Shown: positions 43,618 through 53,619 of the stretch, one piece after another
How the letters are laid out: every line of letters starts with the position of its first letter
Position numbering within the stretch: the first letter of the stretch is position 1
NCBI GenBank assembly: GCA_004026145.2
Contig: SWLE01000561.1
Span: 61,001 to 125,000, forward strand
Direction: 5' to 3'
Source: Takifugu bimaculatus
Lineage: Eukaryota; Chordata; Actinopteri; Tetraodontiformes; Tetraodontidae
DNA length: 64,000 nucleotides
Translations under genes and position numbers: made by a program
Notes under the pieces: generated by a model
What the model was told of the DNA's origin: nothing
The model's input: the letters and a program-made list of their open reading frames with translations, nothing else
Database searches by the model: none

Positions 43618-43639
43618 CCTGGTCTGGACCCTGGATTGT

Positions 43640-44501
43640 CAGGTCACTTTGGGTCTAATAAAATTAGCCAAATTACGAGAAATGAGAGAGGCACCATCTC
43701 GTGTGGGATGGACACCGTCTCTCCTGATCAGACCAGGTTTTCCCCAAAAAGTGTTCCAACTGTCTAAAGGCCACCTGGTTATCGGGGCACCACCGTGACA
43801 GCGACGACATGCGGCTAAACATCTCCTCGCTGGCCAGATTGGGGAGGGGACCAGAGAATGCAACGGAGTCCCACATCGTTTTTGCGTAGTTACACACCGA
43901 CTCCAAGTTAATTTTGGTGACCTCCAACTGACGAAGCCGGGTGTCGTTGGCTCCGACGTGAATAATAACTTTACCAAATTTACGTTTCCGTCTCGCCAGC
44001 AGCCGTAAATTTGCTTCTAAGTCGCCCGCTCCGGCCCCCGGAATGCTCTTAACTATGGTCGCTGGAGTCGGCTTCACGTAGCGCAAAACAGAGTCAGTTA
44101 CCAGGGTCGGTTTCTCAGCGGGTGTTTCGCCGAGTGGGGAAAAGCGGTTAGCCACGGGAAGCGGGTGGTGGGGCACCGTGGGCCTTTGGTTTGGGCTACG
44201 CTTCCTACGAACCGTCACCCAGCCGCCCTGGCTAGCCGGCTGCTGCCGGGGGACCGCTAGCTGAAGCTGAAGCTACGCTAGGCGGCTCCGCAGCAGCTAG
44301 CTTCTCCTGGCTACCTGACGCAACTCCAGCTAACTCCAAGCTGCGGAACCGCGTCTCAAGCTCGCTAAGTCTCGCCTCCATAGCCGTAAATAAACTCCAC
44401 TTTCTGCACCTATTCCCTTCACTAAGGGAGGCAGAGGAGTAACTAAACATTTCACACGCTGAACAGACAAAGACACCGGGTGGAACAGACGGTGAGGCCA
44501 T
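43640..44501 (-). pseudogene. L2 ORF1 with SGNH-esterase domain, broken
   Basis: The start MASPSVPPGVFVCSACEMFS and a short coiled segment (MEARLSELETRFRSLE) lie at 44501-44232. After a frame change, 44218-43673 continues with VTDSVLRYVKPTP (the Ser block), VIIHVGANDTRLRQLEVTK (the GxND block) and AFSGPLPNLASEEMFSR. The C-terminal DGVHPTRDGASLISR block, with the catalytic Asp and His, lies in a third frame near 43730-43690. At least two frameshifts are present. Confidence 0.82.
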
Positions 44502-44808
44502 GCTAACGCTAATAATCGGCGAAGCCCTGTATTTGTTTAATATGGGTTGTTTCTCACTGTTGTTATCGGGTGACTAGAATGTCCCAAGTGTTCAAATTTT
44601 AAGTAAAGTGAATACAACACACCAAGTGTTCAATATTAAGTGAATACAACACACCGTGCACAATGCAACCAACGAACGATTGGGAAGACAGGAAGTGACG
44701 CAATACGTTACCAGGAGGAAGTAAAATGGAGACTCAACGGCTAACTCTTGGTTATTGATGTGGCGGTTGGCTCCTGTCCGTCACCTCATGGTTGTGTCTG
44801 TTCCCCAG

Positions 44809-44957
44809 GAAATACAGTGTTTATATTCCCAAATTCTCCCATCAAAACGTCATACTCACTGAAGACTGTGTTGACTGAAATGGGGATGGTAGACATGTTT
44901 GGTGACAGAGCAGACTTGAGTGGTATTGCAGAGGGGCAACAACTGGCAGTCTCAGAG
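44809..44957 (+). CDS. Serpin (alpha-1-antitrypsin-like), penultimate exon
   Basis: The acceptor TTCCCCAG precedes a 149-nt exon encoding SPIKTSYSLKTVLTEMGMVD, then MFGDRADLSGIAEGQQLAVS and E, ending at a GTAAAG donor. The sequence and exon length match the fourth coding exon of clade A serpins, secreted inhibitors of serine proteases. Upstream exons are not visible: an L2 LINE fills 41.07-44.75 kb and nothing serpin-like was seen before it. Confidence 0.8.
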
Positions 44958-45039
44958 GTAAAGATGTAAAACAGGAACAGCATCAACAATGAGCACAGAT
45001 TTCTTTCTGACAATTAATTATGTCTGGTATTTCTTGTAG

Positions 45040-45234
45040 GTTGTTCATCAAGCTACCCTGGATGTTGATGAGGCTGGAGCCACTGCCACAGCTGCTACAG
45101 GCATCACAATAACACTTCACTCCTATAATTATGTTCCAGTCCTGAAGTTCAATCGTCCCTTCATGGTTATCAGCACTGACCACAGCTCAGATAATATCCT
45201 CTTCATGGGCAAGATTACCAACCCAAACATCTGA
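45040..45234 (+). CDS. Serpin (alpha-1-antitrypsin-like), last exon with reactive loop
   Basis: The acceptor TTCTTGTAG precedes VVHQATLDVDEAGATATAAT, the hinge of an inhibitory serpin (small residues at P15-P9), then the reactive loop GITITLHSYNYVPV, LKFNRPFMVI and the C-terminal NILFMGKITNPNI with TGA. Aligned by length on alpha-1-antitrypsin, P1 would be His, or Leu if shifted by one; the loop is two residues longer after the scissile bond. The exon itself is intact. Without upstream exons in view, the gene may be a fragment. Confidence 0.8.
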   Translation, partial: VVHQATLDVDEAGATATAATGITITLHSYNYVPVLKFNRPFMVISTDHSSDNILFMGKITNPNI

Positions 45235-45395
45235 TGCACTAAATGCCTGTTTTGCACCATAAGAATTGCATCACATATAAAGAGCCTTAAAAAAGAAACA
45301 TTTGCCTTGTAGAGTCTCACTTTATTAGAATGTTTCTGAATCAGCTCTAAAAATATAATAGGTGGCTGAATAGCACAATTTTAATCTGGTTTGAG

Positions 45396-45999
45396 ACGGG
45401 GCTCCCGCTAGGAGCGGCCGACTACAGACGGGGCTCCCGCTGTGAGCGGCCGACTACAGACGGGGCTCCCGCTAGGAGCGCCCGACTACAGACGGGGCTC
45501 CCGCTGTGAGCGGCCGACTACAGACGGGGCTCCCGCTAGGAGCGCCCGACTACAGACGGGGCTCCCGCTGTGAGCGGCCGACTACAGACGGCTCCCGCTA
45601 TGAGCGGCCCACTACAGACGGGGCTCCCGCTATGAGCGGCCGACTACAGACGGGGCTCCCGCTGTGAGCGGCCCACTACAGACAGGGCTCCCGCTGTGAG
45701 CGGCCGACTACAGACGGGACTCCCGCTAGGAGTGGCCCACTACAGACGGGGCTCCCGCTATGAGCGTCCGACTACAGACGGGACTCCCGCTAGGAGCGGC
45801 CCACTACAGACTGGGCTCCCGCTGTGGGCGGCCGACTACAGACGGGGCTCCCGCTAGGAGCGGCCGACTACGGACGGGGCTCCCGCTAGGAGCGGCCGAC
45901 TACAGACGGGACTCCCTCTATGAGCGGCCGACTACAGACAGGGCTCCCGCTGTGAGCGGCCGACTACGGACGGGGCTCCCGCTGTGAGTGGCCGACTAC
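45396..45999. repeat. 32-bp GC-rich minisatellite, 19 copies
   Basis: Nineteen units of about 32 bp run without spacers. The unit is ACGGGGCTCCCGCTAGGAGC followed by GGCCGACTACAG; variants differ mainly at the TAGG/TGTG/TATG position. One unit is 2 bp short and the last lacks its final AG. Each TAGG unit contains the small inverted repeat GCTCC/GGAGC. It abuts the receptor exon at 46.0 kb. Confidence 0.95.
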
Positions 46000-46006
46000 C
46001 CGCCCT

Positions 46007-46176
46007 GCTGAGGCAGAGCCGTACTGGGATGGAGCGTTACCGCGGCGATCCAGCTCAGTGGGCTCCATTGCCTCGGCTGAGGAGTACGACAGTGTGAAGT
46101 CCCGCAGTGAGCTGATGTTTGAGAAACAGTCTGGGAGACACGGACTGGTGACCCGAGTCACACACGCTGCCAGTAC
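46007..46176 (+). pseudogene. chrnd: Acetylcholine receptor delta subunit, cytoplasmic-loop exon
   Basis: The frame reads LPRRSSSVGSIASAEEYDSV, then KSRSELMFEKQSGRHGLVTR, and ends at a GTTTCC donor. This matches the M3-M4 cytoplasmic loop of the muscle nicotinic receptor delta subunit, including the SRSxLMFEKQSxRHGL block. The 5' edge of the exon runs into the minisatellite, with no acceptor visible. Confidence 0.75.
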
Positions 46177-46271
46177 GTTTCCAGAAACATTTAAACACAT
46201 GAGATATAGAAGCATCAGTAGCTTCATTTGAGTTCTGAGCTTTGGTGTCTGTGTGGAGCTGTGAAACCACA

Positions 46272-46372
46272 AGAAGAGGGAGGAGCCATCAGCTGTACGC
46301 AGAGATCAAGCCGGCTGTGGATGGAGCCACTACATCATTAAACACATGCGCAACAAGAACGACTACAATGAG
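46272..46372 (+). pseudogene. chrnd: Delta subunit, MA-helix exon, frameshifted
   Basis: The frame reads SHQLYAEIKPAVDGA, then one base is missing (GCCACTAC where GCCAACTAC is expected, near 46330), after which IIKHMRNKNDYNE continues in the next frame. The exon ends AATGAG but is followed by CTCAGA instead of a GT donor. The frameshift and lost donor make this copy non-functional. Confidence 0.75.
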
Positions 46373-46453
46373 CTCAGATGGTTCAAACAGAGTCCTCAAC
46401 CCAAAGTCTGATTTAAAAAGATCAAAAGTGGCGTAAATGTCTGGTCCTGACAG

Positions 46454-46636
46454 GAGAAGGATAACTGGAGCGGCATCGCTCGTACAGTAGACCGACTCTG
46501 CCTCTTCCTGGTTACCCCGGTGATGACCTTTGGCACCGTAATCATCTTTCTGACGGGAATCTGTAACCAACCTCCTCATCTGCCCTTCAAAGGAGCCCCG
46601 CATGACTCCAGAGAGGAGAACCCACGCCTGCTGTGA
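46454..46636 (+). pseudogene. chrnd: Delta subunit, M4 and C-terminal exon
   Basis: After the acceptor TCCTGACAG the exon encodes EKDNWSGIARTVDRLCLFLV, the M4 membrane helix (TPVMTFGTVIIFLTGICNQP) and PHLPFKGAPHDSREENPRLL with TGA. This closely matches the delta subunit C-terminus. The exon itself is open; the gene is broken by the preceding exon and the missing 5' part. Confidence 0.78.
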
Positions 46637-47287
46637 TGCACACACACAGCCAGGGCTTTTTCCATCGCCATCGTTTCTCTGGGGGAAATGTTGCATTTCT
46701 TTATCTTAAGAACAACAAATCTTGAATGGCAAATTTTAGAATATTTTATAGGGAAGTGAAATAATGTTTGGACCTCTTATCAGGCAAAGAGAAAGTAGTT
46801 AAGAACTGCTCTAAAAACACCACCTCAGGGGGACTATATCCAAATCTCTCCCTTTACTGATTGGACGTTGAAACGTCAATACGCGGATTCATACATTTAG
46901 AACTGGACGTTGCACCAGAACTGGAAGCGCGGACTGATACATTTTTAACAGCGGTCCTGCTTCAGCCCTCCGGGGTTTAATAACAAAATACGAAAAATAC
47001 GAACATTTTAATTTTGGAAACATTGTTGTCGGTTGTTCGACTTGCCGGCTTTTGCAAAATTGCTAAATACACGCTAGCATGCCTGTTTTAAGCTATCGTA
47101 ACGGTATGTTTTACCATGCCCGCGCCCTATAATCCGGAGCGCCTGATGTATGTGTTAAATACAGAAATAGCACCCGTAACTGAGGCTGCACCTTTTAATA
47201 CGGTGCGCCCTTTGGTCGCGAACATACGGTATATAGAACATAGGGCACGTTTGTGCGTGATATCACTCCGCGTCTGCGCAACAACAA
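46637..47287. other. Unrecognised, with a diverged pogo-like end at 47120-47232
   Basis: The stretch CGCCCTATAATCCGGAGCGC to AACATACGGTA resembles the right end of the pogo element at 17.5 kb (CGCCCTATAATACGGCGCGC, AATACGGTA). A left end was not found. Similarity between blocks B and C begins at 47288. Confidence 0.45.
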
Positions 47288-48289
47288 CAACCTCCTATCT
47301 TTAGTATTGCTGCGCCAACTGGTGGTCTTTTGGGTTGAGGATAACGGTGATCTATATGTACCTATATGTAGCTATAGCGTCATTGGCCTCCACTCCAGCC
47401 ACTCCTGGTAGTTCCTCAAAAACACTGAGTTTCTAGTGGATGCACAATCTGTGGAAGCCAACATAGAAACTTCTGAAGAGCCAAAGTTCTTGCAACAAAA
47501 ATATAGTCCCCAATTAGGTTGTTTTGTTATCACACGACCCCGTCCCCATTATCTTAAGAGAATATAAAAGAATGAGTGGAGACAGAAGAGAGAATGAGAC
47601 GTTCCTGGCGCGTGTCGCTCTTGATTTTGTGTTTATTTTTGCAGTAAACTTAAAGGAGGCCTTTTCACTTTATGTTTGATTCCATTTAAGCTGATATTCC
47701 ATTCTTGACATCTTTAAATTTACAGTATTCATGGGAGATTTATTTGGTCATTTTGCTTCTTTTTATTTCCTATTTCCCACATTTATTCATAGTTTTTATT
47801 AGATTGCAATAAATCCTATAACATTGAACAGACTGACTAAAGTCAAATGACCTGCGGTTCCCACCGATAGCCGTCATTCTGATGGGTTTTTGCTGGCTGC
47901 AGCTGAAATATTCCAATGCTCCATGTCACAGAGACAGTAAATACTAAACCCTAAAGATTCTGAAGGCATGATGTAAAATAGTAACGTATAATACAGACAT
48001 TTGAAGAGACAATTAAGAGAATGTTTCCATGCTTCTAAGAGTGGCCGAGGAGCCATTTAGAACTTTATAAAGATGCATTGTGTGATACCAGGAACTAATT
48101 TAACTTCAAGGCGAAGCTGCTTCTGCTTTGTCGACCATCGACTGATCTCCTGAAAGTCCACCAGCGCTTTTTAAAAACTGAATTTTTCATCTATGGAGGG
48201 AGTAGACGGCAGATGTTTCCACAGATGCTCTTCACCAGTGGTCAGTGAGTGATGCAGCAGATGAGTGGGAGTTGACTGGCTTCAACCAG
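47288..48289 (-). other. NLR-C 3' flank
   Basis: This is shared with block B. A possible polyadenylation signal (TTTATT on the plus strand) lies at 47762-47767. No gene was recognised. Confidence 0.5.
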
Positions 48290-48470
48290 CTACTGTCTCA
48301 ATGTCTCCAGCCCATAATCTGGATTCTCTACGAGATCAGACAGCAGCTTCACTCCTGAATCCTGCAGCTGGTTCCAACCCAGGTCCAGATCTCTGAGATG
48401 GGAGGGATTGGACCTCAGCGCCGAGGCCAGAGAGTCACAGCTGATCTCTGATAAACTGCAGTCCCATAAT
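48290..48470 (-). CDS. NLR-C terminal LRR exon with stop
   Basis: The last cassette encodes LWDCSLSEISCDSLASALRS, RDLDLGWNQLQDSGVKLLSD, then VENPDYGLETLRQ and TAG. No B30.2 exon follows. Its upstream intron is a hybrid (see the hairpin at 48597). Confidence 0.85.
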
Positions 48471-48596
48471 CTAAATAAAGAAGGGAAACTTTTATAAGGT
48501 TATAAGTGAAACCAGTATTAATCTGAAAGGTTAATCAAAGGCATGATCTGTAAATATTAAATTTAGTTACAGCTTAAAAAATTATAGTAATATGTA

Positions 48597-48635
48597 ATTA
48601 CCACAATTCCAACCTCTCGTTGGAATTGTGGTAAT
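48597..48635. repeat. 17-bp perfect hairpin at an intron junction
   Basis: ATTACCACAATTCCAAC (48597-48613) is followed after 5 bases by its exact reverse complement (48619-48635). The left half is normal intron sequence (compare 49443-49459); the right half is a copied inverted piece. Confidence 0.9.
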
Positions 48636-48860
48636 AAAACTGCACTTAATCAATCTGAAAAATGCAGGATGAGGTTATACGGTGCAGGTCTGCATGTTAT
48701 CTGCGTCAGTACTAAACCTACGTTAGTTCTTAGTTGGGTCAGACCTGAATTCACGATATTACAAGGATTTTTTTTAATGTGGTGCATCACAGCAGTGTTG
48801 AGAACAGCCTCACTTCACCATCTTAGCAGCTGGTATATAGGTAGAAAAATGAAGACTGAC

Positions 48861-49034
48861 CTGAGCCTCTCCAGTTTACAGTTTGGACTCTCCAGTCCAG
48901 AACAGAGCCGCATCACTCCTGAATCCTGCAGATGGTTCTGACCCAGGTCCAGTTCTCTGAGATGGGAGGGATTGGACCTCAGCGCCGAGGCCAGAGAGTC
49001 ACAGCTGATCTCTGATAAACTGCAGCACCACAGC
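48861..49034 (-). CDS. NLR-C LRR exon 6
   Basis: This 174-nt cassette encodes LWCCSLSEISCDSLASALRS, LRELDLGQNHLQDSGVMRLC and NCKLERLR. The acceptor TTTTCCAG copies that of LRR exon 2, and the donor is GTCAGTCTTC. Confidence 0.85.
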
Positions 49035-49144
49035 CTGGAAAAGGAATAAATGGGGCAAATAAAAACACATTTCTAAATCTGAAAATGAAGAGAAAAGCAG
49101 AAAATGTAAAGAAATTTAGAAAAGACCAACAAAGGCCTCCTGAC

Positions 49145-49318
49145 CTGAGAGTCTCCAGCTTACAGAGAGGATCCTGGAGAAAACCACAGAGCAGCTTCAC
49201 TCCTGAATCCTGCAGCTGGTTCCCACTCAGGTTCAGTTCTCTGAGATGGGAGGGATTGGACCTCAGCGCCGAGGCCAGAGAGTCACAGCTGATCTCTGAT
49301 AAACTGCAGCTCCTTAAT
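49145..49318 (-). CDS. NLR-C LRR exon 5
   Basis: This 174-nt cassette ends LCGFLQDPLCKLETLR. The acceptor is CTTTATTTAG and the donor GTCAGGAGG. The intron below it (49035-49144, 110 nt) is a near copy of the LRR 1-2 intron (52406-52515, 110 nt). Confidence 0.85.
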
Positions 49319-49850
49319 CTAAATAAAGAAGGGAAACTTTTATAAGGTTATAAGTGAAACCAGTATTAATCTAAAAGGTTAATCAAAGGCATGATCTGTA
49401 AATATTTAATTTAGTTACAGGTTAAAAAATGATAGTAATATGTAATTACCACAATTCCAACCTCTCAGGTTTGCACTGTTCCAGAGGAGAATATATATTG
49501 TTCTGGCCCTCACTCTTCCCAGGTTCTCCCCACCTCTTTCCCTCCCATCTCATCATGGAGATCCATCTCACCTGTGGCTCATCTTTAAAGGCACAACCTG
49601 TCTTAGATGACTTCCTGTCTCCCTCACCATCTCCCTCCTCGTTGGCTGGTGTCTACCAGGCACCCTCACCTAGTTTTGTCTAATTTTGGTTACCATCTGC
49701 TGGCTTTTTCATTGTCCTTAAATCAATTTATCATGAATAAGTGGTCCCCGTGTGGCCCTCCCTCCTGAAGGAACTGGGCACAACACACACACTCAGAAAG
49801 TGTGAGGACCCTCGGATGGAATAATGGACATTTTTGAGAATGGCGTTTAC
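49319..49850 (-). other. NLR-C intron between LRR exons 4 and 5
   Basis: This is the counterpart of A 11534-12063. No feature was recognised. Confidence 0.5.
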
Positions 49851-50024
49851 CTCAGAGTTTCCAGTCGGCAGTTTGGAAAGTGGAGAAAACCACAGAGCAG
49901 CTTCACTCCTGAATCCTGCAGCTGGTTCTCACTCAGGTTCAGTTCTCTGAGATGGGAGGGATTGGACCTCAGCGCCGAGGCCAGAGAGCCACAGCTGATC
50001 TCTGATAAGCTGCAGAGCTCTAAT
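49851..50024 (-). CDS. NLR-C LRR exon 4
   Basis: This 174-nt cassette has a LCGFLHFPNCRLETLR end. The donor is GTAAAC and the acceptor TTTTTCAG. It corresponds to A LRR exon 4. Confidence 0.86.
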
Positions 50025-50231
50025 CTGAAAAATGCAGGATGAGGTTATACGGTGCAGGTCTGCATGTTATCTGCGTCAGTACTAAACCTACGTTAGTTCT
50101 TAGTTGGGTCAGACCTGAATTCACGATATTCCAAGGAATTTTTTTTAATGTGGTGCATCACAGCAGTGTTGAGAACAGCCTCACTTCACCATCTTAGCAG
50201 CTGGTATATAGGTAGAAAAATGAAGACTGAC

Positions 50232-50405
50232 CTGAGCCTCTCCAGTTTACAGTTTGGACTCTCCAGTCCAGAACAGAGCCGCTTCACTCCTGAATCCTGC
50301 AACGGGTTGGAGCTCAGGTCCAGAACCCTCAGATGGGAGAGGTTGGACTTCAGAGCTGAGGCCACAGAATCACAGCTGGTCTCTGATAAACTGCAGCCAC
50401 TTAGT
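50232..50405 (-). CDS. NLR-C LRR exon 3
   Basis: This 174-nt cassette encodes LSGCSLSETSCDSVASALKS and LERLR. The donor is GTCAGTCTTC and the acceptor TTATTTTAG. It corresponds to A LRR exon 3. Confidence 0.86.
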
Positions 50406-52231
50406 CTAAAATAACAATTATTTTGAGAGAAGACAAATAAAAATCAACATGTACCAGAGCAAAACACAGCTTACAAGCAACAAACCTCTGGTCCTGCACC
50501 GGCTTATCTGCCGTATGTTCCTATTTTGGGTTCTTTCAGGGCGGTTGGACAAGATCTACAGCGTATGTAAAGTGTGTGTAGGTCAAAATACCTTCCAGGT
50601 TTGTGAGACCACATTTCTCAATAGCACTCAACTCTTGTCAGGAGTTGGGACAAAGCGACCCACTCCTGATAGCTTGTGGGCGATGCTGCAGTGACCCTGC
50701 AATCCCTACACTCTCTGGTGGAACCAAATCAAAGGTTTTAGACACTGCTGGATGCTGGAAGGGTGGCTATAGTCTGGACGCAGAGTTCCCCTGACTGCAC
50801 ATTTCTCCAACAATGATTGGCAGCTGGTGTCACTTGTTCTCCAGATGAGAGAAGGAAAGAGAGCCCCCCCACAGTGTGTTTGATTGCCCCACTGCAAGCT
50901 CAATGCTGCCAGAAAACATTGCAGGAGCATCAATTCCCCTCAGGGCATCAACAAGGAGCTCAGGAAAAGGTGCAGCTGCCACCTACTAGAGACAAGCACA
51001 CTGAGCTGAGATTCAAAGCCCTCTCCTCCCAAGAGAAGAGCTTGTTTGTTGGAGGCTCTTCTGGGCGATACCTGGTGCCACAGCTCCAGCTCAGCCCGTC
51101 TCTGGAGCTGAGGTGGAGCTTAGCAAGTTTCATGGTTCTCCACCACTTCCTCTCGCTGAGGACCTTCTCAGCTGGTGGTTTCTGCTCCACCTTCCAAGTT
51201 GAGCAGGTGATACTTCTGCATTCCTGCCACCAGTGTCTCTGCAGAAAGACTCTTCTCTACTGTTTTATATTAGATTGTAGAAAATTAGGATTTTTGGTTG
51301 ATGTCTTAGATGTTGTTGACTAAGAGCAGGTTTTTCTTTAATAACATAGAGAGATTCGATGAGAAGAGCAAATGTATTATTTTATGAGCTCCTTCCACTA
51401 CTATTATATACACATACTTCCATATTGTCTTAGATTGCAAGCTGCATTTATTGCATCGTTCATAGAAAGTCATATTTGTGAGGAGAAAAACTCCAATAAG
51501 GTCATTTTCTTTAATGACCATTACAACAGAAGGAGGCGATGAACAAACAGATTTATATAAAAATGTGTGAAAACTTATGGATGGAAACCTTTTTAAAATG
51601 GTTGCATTGTGTAGAATCGGTGTAGAATCAACTTGTTGACTTCTGATTTGGACTCCAATGGAAGTGAGGTGCAACAATTGTGGATGCTGAAAGCTTCAGA
51701 TCTTCATGAAGGTTTCTGTGGTTGGACTGACCTGCTGCCCCTTTAAGAGGGAGGCAGGTTTGGGCTTCTGGCTGGAATGAAGCCACCTCAGATGAGAATG
51801 ACTGCAGGCTTTCGGTACCAAGGTTTAACAGGGTGTTCACTTCACACTTGGGCTTTTCTCTTTTTTGGGATGGCTTTTCTCAGTAGAGAAGGGGCATGGC
51901 ACACTGCAGCAGCTTTCTTTTTGGGGTTTCTAGTTTTCCTTATCTTTAAAAGACAGGAAGAACCATTTTTGATTGGTCTGAATATTTGGGCGGTTTTGTG
52001 GCCAGCCTAAAATAAAACAAGACAAATCTACAACTGATACTTCCTTTCTAGTCATTGATGACCATCCTCACATGGGACAGATTTCCACAACCAATTTAAT
52101 ACTGCAAATCTGTCCTGTGTGGTCTTTTTTCTGAGAACTGTAACACTACGTTTATAACAAAGATCAAACATGGAAACATTTATTGTCTAACTAGTTACTC
52201 CTGGGAAAGTACTGGATCATCTCTGACTGAC
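50406..52231 (-). other. NLR-C long intron
   Basis: This is the counterpart of A 9153-10979. Open frames here (for example 50817-51323, +) match those in A and B and show no family features. Confidence 0.45.
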
Positions 52232-52405
52232 CTGAGAGTCTCCAGCTCACAGAGAGGATCCTGGAGAAAACCACAGAGCTGCTTCACTCCTGGATCCTTC
52301 AGCTGGTTCCCACTCAGGTCCAGAACCCTCAGATGGGAGGGATTGGACCTCAGCGCCGAGGCCAGAGAGTCACAGCTGATCTCTGATAACCTGCAGTCAC
52401 TCAGT
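52232..52405 (-). CDS. NLR-C LRR exon 2
   Basis: This 174-nt cassette encodes LSDCRLSEISCDSLASALRS, LRVLDLSGNQLKDPGVKQLC and LCELETLR. The acceptor is TTTTCCAG and the donor GTCAGTCAG. Confidence 0.86.
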
Positions 52406-52515
52406 CTGGAAAAGGAATAAATGGGGCAAATAAAAACACATTTCTAAATCTGAAAATGAAGAGAAAAGCAGAAAATGTAAAGAAATTTAGAAAAGACCAA
52501 CAGAGGCCTCCTGAC

Positions 52516-52692
52516 CTGAGCGTCTCCAGTCTGCAGTTTGGATGCATCATTCCAGAAGACAGTAACTTTACGTCGGCATCTGTCAGGTTATGGTTCCTGA
52601 TTAAGCTCAGCTCCCGTAGATGAGAAGGGTTTGACGTCATTGCTGAGGCCACAACTTCCCAATAACTCGTTGAAAGAAAACGACCAGCCAGT
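52516..52692 (-). CDS. NLR-C LRR exon 1
   Basis: This 177-nt exon encodes LAGRFLSTSYWEVVASAMTS, NHNLTDADVKLLSSGMMHPN and RLETLR. The donor is GTCAGG. It is in phase with the large exon. Confidence 0.86.
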
Positions 52693-53619
52693 CTGTTGTG
52701 TATGAAACAAAAATAGTGAGTCAAACTTTGGGATTTCTAATCAACTTATCTGAGAATCGACCTCAACACAAATGTAGCTCATTTCCTGGAAAAGCTAAAT
52801 TCAACACCGTAGAGCAACAGTTTGAACGACCATCAGATCTGAAATGCAACTGAATTATTCTCAACATTTGTCTTATTTTAGAACAGCTCATAATTACTCA
52901 ATATTTAAAATGATTATAGCAAATGGTTTAAAGAAACGTGCATCTTTTTATCTGTCTATCGGCTCTTTGGATATTTTGCATTTCATCCAATTTGTATGAT
53001 CGTGCGTCAAGTCTTAATTCAGCGATCCGATCGATGACATCAGAGTCTCTGGTTGCATCGATTGCCCTCAGCTTCTGTTCTATCTGCCTGTTTCCCTTCA
53101 AATCATTTTCACTGCACCTTTTGTTGCTAGTGATGAAGTTGCCACCTAACGGGTGTGGAAAGGCTCAAACAACTTTGTGGGTCACATAAAGGCTCCAAAC
53201 GGAACCGCCACAAAGACCTAAAACACCCATTTAAACCAACGAGGCCGGCTGTTTTTACGTTGAACAAATGAAGCAAAATAGTCACGTGTCATTAGTTAAA
53301 ATGTGTTTTTCTGTCGTTTGAATACAATTTATACAAACAAACAAAAGTTATTTAATGACATGACAGTCATTTCATGATAGTCAGTTAACTTGTGGCTCCT
53401 ATTATTCCTGCCTTATGTTGGTTTGTCTGGATTGACCTTTGAACTTATATCCAGCCAGTGTTGAACATTTCTGGATGAATTGTTGTTGTTTTTAATTTAT
53501 GGACGCTGCAATGGAAATAAAGAATTGAAGGAATGACCACTGGAGGGGGTATTGCTACCTGACAGGATCCACTCGCTTGATTTAAACGCCGATGTCCGGC
53601 CCTAAAAATCTTTACTTAC
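52693..53619 (-). other. NLR-C intron before the LRR exons
   Basis: It carries the C copy of the conserved intronic open frame at 52928-53145. Confidence 0.5.

Larger units (their letters stand above)
41069..44745 (-). mobile_element. L2 LINE, nearly full 5' part, 3'-truncated
   Basis: Reading down the minus strand: a 5' region with a short tandem repeat (about 44590-44660), ORF1 start (44501), ORF1 esterase (44218-43640), ORF2 endonuclease (43617-43000) and reverse transcriptase. The element stops at about 41060, soon after the SVRNLGVTFDQNLSF block, so the last part of ORF2 and the 3' UTR are missing. L2 copies usually lose the 5' end, so this pattern is unusual. It sits in front of the last exons of a serpin. 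Confidence 0.88.

Noticed and set aside
45396..45999. CRISPR-like regular repeat array
   Set aside because: Units are head to tail with no unique spacers, in a vertebrate sequence; this is a minisatellite.
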